Shown: piece after piece, positions 1 through 5,334 of the stretch | Layout of the letters: every line of letters starts with the position of its first letter | How positions within the stretch are numbered: position 1 is the stretch's first letter | Source: an uncultured beta proteobacterium | GTDB lineage: Bacteria; Pseudomonadota; Gammaproteobacteria; Burkholderiales; Burkholderiaceae_C | Direction: 5' to 3' | Assembly: GCA_903859265.1 (NCBI GenBank) | Contig: CAIOLZ010000206.1 | Location: 1 to 5,849, forward strand | Length of the DNA: 5,849 nt | Made by a program: the position numbers and the translations under genes | The notes under the pieces: generated by a model | What the model was told of the DNA's origin: nothing | Databases searched by the model: none | The model's input: only the letters and a program-made list of their open reading frames with translations

Positions 1-59
1 ACTGTTGTTGCTTTGCGCCAATCGTTGGCGAGGTCCTCGGGTTCTACTTCAAGTCTCAC
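1..59 (-). CDS. Possible 5' end of an unidentified gene (partial, runs off left edge)
   Basis: Reading leftward on the minus strand, a GTG at 59-57 opens a frame with no stop up to the window edge. It gives 19 residues beginning MRLEVEPEDLAN if GTG is read as Met. An in-frame TGA at 80-78 limits any upstream extension, and the other two minus frames are closed close by. The nearest Shine-Dalgarno-like stretch is AGGA, about 12 bases upstream, which is further than ideal. The charged start looks protein-like, and its strand would continue that of the oxidoreductase gene. Nineteen residues are too few to assign a family, and the frame could be open by chance. Confidence 0.25.
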   Translation of the reverse strand, partial: MRLEVEPEDLANDWRKATT

Positions 60-162
60 GTTAGATGTGCATCCTGGTCAAACCAGAGTTGCAACGCGTA
101 ACATGAATGCCGTAATGTACTTTTGCAGGGACGTGCAGGGCATCGGGATTTACCCTTCGGGG
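60..162. promoter_or_regulatory. Noncoding gap left of the oxidoreductase gene, with operator-like dyads
   Basis: This stretch lies just beyond the stop codon (TAG, 165-163) of the oxidoreductase gene and is less GC-rich than the coding DNA around it. It contains a perfect inverted repeat, CTGGT-CAA-ACCAG, at 74-86, and an imperfect dyad centred on CG, TGCAACGCGTAACA, at 90-103. A short direct repeat TGCAGGG occurs at 124-130 and 134-140. No convincing -35/-10 pair and no strong terminator hairpin are visible; the best hairpin near the stop has only a three-base-pair stem. If a gene really starts at 59 on the minus strand, this is its promoter region. Confidence 0.35.
74..86. repeat. Perfect 5-bp inverted repeat, FadR/GntR-operator-like
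   Basis: The plus strand reads CTGGT, three bases, ACCAG. Five-base arms spaced by three match perfectly. The TGGT-N-ACCA layout is typical of operators bound by FadR-subfamily GntR regulators (established knowledge of that family). The site lies 15 bases upstream of the possible GTG start at 59 on the minus strand, where a repressor could act. No regulator gene is visible here, and a repeat this short can arise by chance. Confidence 0.3.
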
Positions 163-1923
163 CTAACCCTTGGCGGACTCGGCAATCCACTGTGCAGCCT
201 TCTCCGCAATCATCAGCGTCGGGGCGTTGGTGTTGCCGCTGGTGATGCGGGGCATGACGCTGGCGTCAACGACACGCAAACCCGCCACGCCACGCACCTG
301 CAAACGCCCGTTCACGACCGCCATCGGGTCACTCGCCAGGCCCATCTTGGCCGTACCGACGGGGTGAAAAATGGTGGTGGCAATATCGCCCGCGAGCCGC
401 GCAAGGTCCGCGTCGGTCTGAAACTGTGTTCCTGGCTTGTATTCTTGGGGGGCATATTTGCGCAACGCCGGTTGCGCCACGATGTGGCGCGTAATGCGCA
501 GCGAATCAGCGGCAATCCTGCGGTCTTCCTCGGTGCTCAGGTAATTGGGTGCAATCGCCGGGGCCTGCTGGAAGTCGGCTGAAGTAATGCGCACCGAACC
601 ACGGCTGGTGGGGTTGAGGTTGCAGACGCTGGCAGTGAAAGCATTGAACGGGTGCAGCGGCTGGCCAAATGCCTCCAGGCTCAGGGGCTGCACGTGGTAC
701 TCGAGATTGGCGTAGGGCTGGGCTGGGTCGCTGCGGGTGAATGCGCCGAGCTGGCTGGGCGCCATGCTCATGGGGCCGCTGCGCCTGAGCGCGTATTCGA
801 GCCCGATGCGCGCTTTGCCCCAGACCGAATTGGCAAGGGTGTTGAGCGTGGTGGTGTTGCCGACCTTGAAAACGGCACGAATTTGCAGGTGGTCCTGCAG
901 GTTTTCGCCAACCCCTGGCAGGTCTTGCGCCACTTCGATGCCGAGCCTGCGCAGCGCCGTCGCCGGGCCAATTCCGGAGAGCTGCAAAATTTGGGGTGAC
1001 CCAATGCTTCCTGCACACAAAAGCACTTCGCCACGGGCGGTTGCGGTGACCATCTCTGTGCCGTTCCACACCTGCACACCGGTGCATCGCAGGGGCCGCG
1101 CTTCACTGGCCGTTGCGCCATGCGCAGGGGCCGCGCTGCCATCCTGGTTATTGGGCTCAAACAGCAGCTTGCCGACCTGCGCGTGGGTCCAGAGTTCAAA
1201 GTTGGGTCGGGCGTAGCAGGTCGGACGCAGGAACGCCTTGGCCGTGTTCCAGCGCCAGCCGGCACGCTGGTTGACTTCAAAGTAGCCTACGCCTTCGTTG
1301 TCACCCTGATTGAAGTCGTCGGTTGCGGCAATGCCCGCTTCTGTCGCCGCCTGGGCAAAGGCATCGAGCACGTCCCAGCGCAGGCGCTGCTTTTCGACCC
1401 GCCATTCGCCCCCCGCCGCGCGATGGCGCAGCACGTCTTTGTAGGTAGTTGGCGCGCCATCCAGCAAGGCGCTGCGCGTGCCCTTGGCGCCGTGCACTGC
1501 GCTGGAGCCTTTGTGGTGGTCCTCGTGCAGCATGAAGTAGGGCAATGTGTTTTCCCAGCGCCATGCGCTGTCGCCGGTTAACTGCGCCCATTGGTCGTAA
1601 TCGCGGGCCTGGCCACGCATGTAAATCATGCCGTTGATGCTGCTGCAGCCACCCAGCGTTTTGCCACGCGGATAGCGCAAGGACCGGCCATTGAGCCCGG
1701 CGTCGGGCTCGGTGTTGTACAGCCAGTCGGTGCGGGGGTTGCCGATGCAATACAGGTAGCCCACCGGGATGTGGATCCAGTGGTAATCGTCCTTGCGGCC
1801 GGCTTCGATCAGCAGCACGCGTTTGCTGGCGTCGGCGCTCAGGCGGTTGGCCAACAGGCAACCGGCAGTGCCGGCCCCGACGATGATGTAGTCAAAAATG
1901 GTGTCGTTATGGGTGTGGTTCAT
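163..1923 (-). CDS. GMC-family FAD-dependent oxidoreductase (choline/alcohol dehydrogenase-like)
   Basis: This 586-residue protein is a full-length glucose-methanol-choline oxidoreductase, and 530-590 residues is usual for the family. The N-terminal Rossmann FAD-binding motif GAGTAG is at residues 16-21, followed by the ribose-binding acid in LLIEAG (37-42). GMC signature 1 is at about 86-104 (RGKTLGGCSSINGM) and signature 2 at 305-320 (GSIGSPQILQLSGIGP). The C-terminal catalytic region has HPVGTAKMG with the active-site His at 520, and SGNTNAPTLMIAEK near 562-575 supplying the second catalytic residue (Asn 564 or 566). No signal peptide is seen, so it is probably cytoplasmic or membrane-associated. 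It should oxidise a primary alcohol to an aldehyde, as BetA and AlkJ do, but the substrate cannot be read from sequence. The ATG overlaps the antiporter stop as ATGA with no Shine-Dalgarno before it, pointing to translational coupling. An Ala/Gly-rich stretch at about 258-276 looks like a variable surface loop. Confidence 0.93.
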   Translation of the reverse strand: MNHTHNDTIFDYIIVGAGTAGCLLANRLSADASKRVLLIEAGRKDDYHWIHIPVGYLYCIGNPRTDWLYNTEPDAGLNGRSLRYPRGKTLGGCSSINGMIYMRGQARDYDQWAQLTGDSAWRWENTLPYFMLHEDHHKGSSAVHGAKGTRSALLDGAPTTYKDVLRHRAAGGEWRVEKQRLRWDVLDAFAQAATEAGIAATDDFNQGDNEGVGYFEVNQRAGWRWNTAKAFLRPTCYARPNFELWTHAQVGKLLFEPNNQDGSAAPAHGATASEARPLRCTGVQVWNGTEMVTATARGEVLLCAGSIGSPQILQLSGIGPATALRRLGIEVAQDLPGVGENLQDHLQIRAVFKVGNTTTLNTLANSVWGKARIGLEYALRRSGPMSMAPSQLGAFTRSDPAQPYANLEYHVQPLSLEAFGQPLHPFNAFTASVCNLNPTSRGSVRITSADFQQAPAIAPNYLSTEEDRRIAADSLRITRHIVAQPALRKYAPQEYKPGTQFQTDADLARLAGDIATTIFHPVGTAKMGLASDPMAVVNGRLQVRGVAGLRVVDASVMPRITSGNTNAPTLMIAEKAAQWIAESAKG

Positions 1924-3194
1924 AGAATCAGAAAAGTCGCTGCGGCCACCGCGGTCGGCAGCAAAGCACCCATCAACAGGCCGCCCGCGCCAATGGAGTC
2001 GTCTTGAAATCCGCTTTTGAGCAGCGCCACGCCTGCCGGGTTAGGCGCATTGGCGATCACGGTCAATCCGCCGCCCGCGACGGCGCCGGCGACCAGCATG
2101 TACTTGGAGGCCTCGGAGATGCCGGCAATCAGGGAGCCGAGGTAGGTCAGGGCGGCGTTGTCGGTGATGGCGGTCAAGCCCATGGCGCTGAAAAAAAGCG
2201 TGGTCGGTGGCAGGCCCGACACAATCGGCTGCAGCCACCATTGCTGCATGCCGCCCAGCACCACCAGACCGGCCAGAAAAAAGCCGACCAGCAGCCCTTC
2301 CTTGAGGATCAACGGGCTTTGAAAGCGCTCATAGGCCTGGGTGTAGCCCAGAAAGAACAAAAACAGACCCAAAAACAGCACGGGATGGTGCGCCATCGTC
2401 ACCACGCCTGCCAAAAATAACAGGTGCACCAGGCTCACCACCCAAGGCACTTGCAGGGCCGCGTCAGAGTTGCCGGCACTAACTCCTTTGCCCAAATGCT
2501 TGCGCAAAAAAATCACCACCGCCGTGGCGTTGACCAGCACCGCGATGGCCGCTTTCCATCCAAACGTGTGGGCCATGAAAGCCGTGTCCCAGCTCCAGGT
2601 ACCTGCCACCATAAGTACGGGCGGCGCCGCGTAAGACGTCAATGTTCCGCCAATGGAGATGTTCACAAAAAGTACGCCCAGCGCCGCGTATTTCAACTTC
2701 TCCGGCATGCCTTTGTGAAAGATTTGTGGCGCCAGCATCAGTGCTGCCAAGGTCATTGCAGCGGGCTCGGTAATCAGCGAGCCCATCAGCGGCACGACGG
2801 CCAGTCCCAGCCAGGCCAGCACCATGGGTGTCGGCAGCGGCACGATGCGCGCCAGACCACCGAGCACGCGGCGCACGGCGCTGAGCACCGGCTTGGAGGC
2901 TGCCACTACCATCACCACAAACACAAACAGCGGCTCGGTGTAATGCAGGGATTCGGCATAGGCAATCGCCTTGCTGCCCCCGGTGAGCAGCGCCATGCTG
3001 GAGATCAGCACAAACGCCCAAAAACCAAACACCACTTCGACTTCACCCAGCAAATGCAACAGGCCGGCGTGTTTGGGGTGGCGGTGTGCCAGTACTTCAA
3101 ATTGCTTGGCGCAAAACGTATGCACCAGCGCAATGCCAAAAATGGCCGCGCCGACAAGTTGAATCAGTTGGTTATGAACAATATCGTCTTGCAT
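1920..3194 (-). CDS. Putative Na+/H+ antiporter (ion transporter superfamily)
   Basis: This 424-residue, strongly hydrophobic inner-membrane protein has about 11 to 13 predicted membrane segments, for example near residues 10-28, 52-72, 86-105, 122-140, 170-188, 212-231, 252-285, 300-318, 362-382 and 402-424. It resembles the family annotated as putative Na+/H+ antiporters, within the ArsB/NhaD-like ion transporter superfamily. Two motifs stand out in probable half-membrane or hairpin regions. TEPAAMT (142-148) carries an intramembrane acid. TAITDNAALTYLGS (341-354) is comparable to the DN-containing motif of NhaD-type carriers. ANAPNPAG (381-388) may be another re-entrant segment. The ATG at 3194 is preceded by GGAAAG (3209-3204) nine bases upstream. 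The gene is first in a minus-strand unit and shares an ATGA overlap with the oxidoreductase. The transported ion is inferred only from family resemblance; a different cation or an anion is possible. Confidence 0.8.
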   Translation of the reverse strand: MQDDIVHNQLIQLVGAAIFGIALVHTFCAKQFEVLAHRHPKHAGLLHLLGEVEVVFGFWAFVLISSMALLTGGSKAIAYAESLHYTEPLFVFVVMVVAASKPVLSAVRRVLGGLARIVPLPTPMVLAWLGLAVVPLMGSLITEPAAMTLAALMLAPQIFHKGMPEKLKYAALGVLFVNISIGGTLTSYAAPPVLMVAGTWSWDTAFMAHTFGWKAAIAVLVNATAVVIFLRKHLGKGVSAGNSDAALQVPWVVSLVHLLFLAGVVTMAHHPVLFLGLFLFFLGYTQAYERFQSPLILKEGLLVGFFLAGLVVLGGMQQWWLQPIVSGLPPTTLFFSAMGLTAITDNAALTYLGSLIAGISEASKYMLVAGAVAGGGLTVIANAPNPAGVALLKSGFQDDSIGAGGLLMGALLPTAVAAATFLIL

Positions 3195-3203
3195 GGATGC
3201 TTA

Positions 3204-3209
3204 CTTTCC
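3204..3209 (-). promoter_or_regulatory. Ribosome binding site for the antiporter gene
   Basis: The minus strand reads GGAAAG, nine bases before the ATG at 3194. The match to the anti-Shine-Dalgarno is moderate and the spacing is acceptable. It supports the ATG at 3194 as the start. A stronger purine run, GGGAG, lies further upstream, but too far away to serve this codon. Confidence 0.45.
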
Positions 3210-3356
3210 AGCTCCCTCATTTGCGGCAGAGGGTGCTAAATCAGTGGCTTTGAGTGGGGTCAGGGCGTGGGCCCGAAGTCTTGTGGGCCTCCATTTTGCC
3301 GATACTTCATGCGGCACCTTCACCGACCGCATTACCATGCCTGATTTGAGCTGACC

Positions 3357-3360
3357 GGAG
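3357..3360 (+). promoter_or_regulatory. Ribosome binding site that supports the TTG start of the permease gene
   Basis: GGAG sits ten bases before the TTG at 3371. An in-frame TGA at 3347-3349 excludes longer forms, and the first in-frame ATG is only at about 3467, inside the N-terminal domain. TTG at 3371 is therefore the best-supported start. Confidence 0.55.
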
Positions 3361-3370
3361 CCAATCCGCC

Positions 3371-4519
3371 TTGACTGAAAATTCCCTCCACGCTGCGCCA
3401 CGCATAGTCGCCGAGCACACCGCTGATGGCTTGGCGGCGGTGTTGCATGGTGACTGGAGTGCGGCGATGCTGGCAGTGCCTGCACACTGGAACGCGATTG
3501 CGCGGCAACTCGCGCCCCTGGCGCTGCAAACCCATTCCGGCGCGCCCATCACATGGGATTTGCGCCAGATACAGCGCATGGACCACACCGCAGCCCAGCT
3601 ATTGTGGAATGCCTGGAACCGCCAGTGGCCCGAGCGAATGCTGTCATTGGCCGAGCAAAGCGCCATGTTCAAGCGGGTTGCCCAGTTCACGACGGTGCCG
3701 CCGCGTCCGCAGTCGGTGGGCTTGTATGCCTTGTTCTGCGGTCTGGGCTCCCGGCTTTTTCTGATCGGCGGCCACTTGCAGGGCGCAGTGCAGTTGGTCG
3801 GGCAGTTTTTTCTGGACAGTCTGCGCTTTTTCAAATCGCCCTCGAAGGGGCCGTGGCGTGACATTTCAGGCCATCTGTACCGGGTTGGTGCAACTGCGCT
3901 GCCGATTACTGCGCTGGTTGGATTTTTGGTGGGTGTGGTGCTGGCCTATCTGATGTCACGCCAGCTGCGCCAGTTTGGTGCGGACACGTTCATCGTCAAC
4001 ATCCTGGGCATCGCCCTGATCCGCGAACTCGGGCCGGTGCTGGCGGCCATTCTGATTGCGGGCCGATCCGGTTCGGCCATTACGGCGCAGATTGGCGTGA
4101 TGCGGGTGACCGAAGAACTCGACGCCATGCGGGTGATGGGCATCCGTAGCGGCTTTCGGCTGGTCATGCCGCGTGCTTTGTCCATGCTGCTGGCCATGCC
4201 GCTGCTGGCAGTGTGGACCACGGCTGCGGCATTGCTCGGCGGCATGGTGGCGGCTGACGCGGCCATGGGACTGAGCCCGTCCTATTTCATGTTGGCCTTG
4301 CCCAAGGTCGTACAACTGTCCAACTTGTGGCTGGCGATGGGCAAGTCGGCGGTGTTTGGCCTGCTGATTGCGCTCATTGCCTGCCACTACGGGCTGCGCG
4401 TGCTGCCCAATACCCAGAGTCTGGGCGAGGGCACCACGGCCTCGGTCGTCACTTCCATCACCATGGTGATCCTGGTGGACGCGCTGTTTGCGGTGCTGTT
4501 CAAGGGAGTCGGCATATGA
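3371..4519 (+). CDS. MlaE-family lipid ABC transporter permease with N-terminal STAS-like domain
   Basis: This 382-residue protein is the membrane subunit of an MCE-type lipid transporter. Residues 10-110 or so form a soluble STAS-like (MlaB-like) domain. Its core, TWDLRQIQRMDHTAAQLL (61-78), matches the strand-loop-helix where STAS proteins carry their conserved Asp-Ser/Thr. The rest is an MlaE permease. An amphipathic helix region (about 128-155) precedes several membrane spans (about 175-195, 205-232, 265-292, 303-335 and 355-380). The family hallmark RELGPVLAAILIAGRSGSAI is at 218-237, followed by a coupling-helix region with EELDAMRVMGI (248-258). MlaE alone is usually about 260 residues, so the extra length is the fused domain. 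The start is TTG with GGAG ten bases upstream. The stop overlaps the ATPase start as ATGA, indicating coupled translation. It should work as a dimer in the inner membrane with the next two gene products. The cargo, phospholipid or another hydrophobic compound, is inferred. Confidence 0.9.
   Translation: MTENSLHAAPRIVAEHTADGLAAVLHGDWSAAMLAVPAHWNAIARQLAPLALQTHSGAPITWDLRQIQRMDHTAAQLLWNAWNRQWPERMLSLAEQSAMFKRVAQFTTVPPRPQSVGLYALFCGLGSRLFLIGGHLQGAVQLVGQFFLDSLRFFKSPSKGPWRDISGHLYRVGATALPITALVGFLVGVVLAYLMSRQLRQFGADTFIVNILGIALIRELGPVLAAILIAGRSGSAITAQIGVMRVTEELDAMRVMGIRSGFRLVMPRALSMLLAMPLLAVWTTAAALLGGMVAADAAMGLSPSYFMLALPKVVQLSNLWLAMGKSAVFGLLIALIACHYGLRVLPNTQSLGEGTTASVVTSITMVILVDALFAVLFKGVGI
4502..4508 (+). 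promoter_or_regulatory. Strong ribosome binding site for the ATPase gene
   Basis: AAGGGAG ends seven bases before the ATG at 4516, close to an ideal Shine-Dalgarno. It lies inside the last codons of the permease gene. It fixes the start at 4516, although the same frame stays open much further upstream within the permease gene. Confidence 0.75.
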
Positions 4520-5310
4520 GGGGCGAAAAGGCAGTGGTGGAGATTGACCGCCTGTGGTCGGCGTTCAGCACGCGCGGGGTGCAATCGGTCGTCCATCAGG
4601 ACTTGAGCCTGCGCATCCAGCAGGGGGAATTTTTGTCGGTGGTGGGAGGATCGGGCAGCGGCAAGACCGTGTTGTTGCGCCAGATGTTGGGGCTGGAAAC
4701 GCCGCTGCGCGGCAGCGTGACGGTCTTGGGCCATCCGGCTTCGGAGCTGGGCCGTGCCGGGGCCGCCAGTCGGGTTGGCATGCTGTTCCAGCACGGTGCG
4801 CTTTTTTCGGCCTTTACCGTGCTGGAAAACATTGCCTTTCCTTTGCGCGAACTGCGCAACCTGCCGCGAGAGCTGGTGCGCGACGCGGCACTCGTCAAGC
4901 TGCAAATGGTCGGACTCGATGCCTCGCATGCCTACAAAATGCCCTCCGATCTGTCGGGCGGAATGGTCAAGCGCGTGGCATTGGCGCGGGCTTTGATCAT
5001 GGACCCGCCGCTGCTCTTGCTCGACGAGCCCACGGCGGGGCTGGATCCGGACAGCTCAGACGCCTTTTGCACCTTGCTGCGTTCCTTGCACCGCGAACTT
5101 GGGCTGACCATCGTGATGGTGACGCACGACCTCGACACCATTTTTGAGTTGAGCACCCGCATTGCAGTGGTCGCTGAGAAGCACGTGATTGTCGATGCCG
5201 CGCCGCAGGCGGTGATCGCCTTCGAACACCCATTTGTGCAGGACTTCTTTCGTGGCGGGCGCGGTTTGCGCGCGATGGACGTATTGCAAGCGCCCCCCGA
5301 AGGCGTGTAA
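4516..5310 (+). CDS. MlaF-family ABC transporter ATP-binding protein
   Basis: This 264-residue cytoplasmic ATPase has every ABC motif intact. Walker A is GGSGSGKT (44-51), the Q-loop is around Q92 (FQHGALF, 91-97), the signature is LSGGM (146-150), Walker B is LLLLDEP with catalytic Glu 171, the D-loop is AGLDPD (174-179), and the switch His is 204 in VTHD. The FQHGALFSAFTVLENIAFPL stretch (91-110) and the LSGGMVKRVALARA form, with Met and Lys where many importers have Gln and Gln/Arg, are typical of the MlaF/Ttg2A group. A C-terminal tail with a HPFVQDFF-like segment (238-245) is also usual there. It powers lipid movement by the permease encoded just upstream, with which it shares an ATGA overlap. 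The length is normal for the family and no defects are seen. Confidence 0.94.
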   Translation: MRGEKAVVEIDRLWSAFSTRGVQSVVHQDLSLRIQQGEFLSVVGGSGSGKTVLLRQMLGLETPLRGSVTVLGHPASELGRAGAASRVGMLFQHGALFSAFTVLENIAFPLRELRNLPRELVRDAALVKLQMVGLDASHAYKMPSDLSGGMVKRVALARALIMDPPLLLLDEPTAGLDPDSSDAFCTLLRSLHRELGLTIVMVTHDLDTIFELSTRIAVVAEKHVIVDAAPQAVIAFEHPFVQDFFRGGRGLRAMDVLQAPPEGV

Positions 5311-5334
5311 AAAGAGACCCACGAGAATCAACGC

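Larger units (their letters stand above)
3195..3370. promoter_or_regulatory. Divergent intergenic region with promoters for both transcription units
   Basis: The antiporter gene starts leftward at 3194 and the permease gene starts rightward at 3371, so this 176-base gap must hold the promoters of both units unless they are read through from outside. I could not pick a convincing sigma-70 -35/-10 pair on either strand; the closest -10-like element on the plus strand is GATACT at 3301-3306, with no good -35. A seven-base direct repeat, GTGGGCC, occurs at 3267-3273 and 3283-3289, 16 bases apart. A 45-codon minus-strand frame (3338-3201) also lies here and is discussed separately. Confidence 0.5.

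Noticed and set aside
150..166. Possible terminator hairpin (CCC-TTCG-GGG) at the oxidoreductase stop
   Set aside because: The stem has only three base pairs and no T-run follows on the minus strand, so it cannot be called a rho-independent terminator.
13..582. 189-codon open frame on the plus strand covering the oxidoreductase 3' end
   Set aside because: It runs antisense to the GMC oxidoreductase, whose motifs in this region are intact. The antisense translation has no recognisable domain and is rich in Arg, Gly and His, as expected of a shadow frame in GC-rich DNA.
2424..3239. 271-codon plus-strand frame opposite the antiporter gene
   Set aside because: The translation is dominated by His, Gln and Arg, which is what results from reading the complement of hydrophobic codons. 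The minus-strand frame encodes a coherent membrane protein, so this is a shadow.
3279..3306. Possible sigma-70 promoter with -10 GATACT
   Set aside because: The -10 matches four of six positions, but no -35 with adequate match lies at the right spacing.
3307..3864. 185-codon minus-strand frame opposite the start of the permease gene
   Set aside because: It overlaps the STAS-permease gene antisense and shows no domain. The plus-strand frame has the expected MlaE architecture and coupling with the ATPase.
4327..4515. Upstream extension of the ATPase reading frame inside the permease gene
   Set aside because: The frame is open, but the ATG at 4516 has a near-perfect Shine-Dalgarno and gives the normal MlaF length. 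The extension would overlap the permease by nearly 200 bases and has no family similarity.
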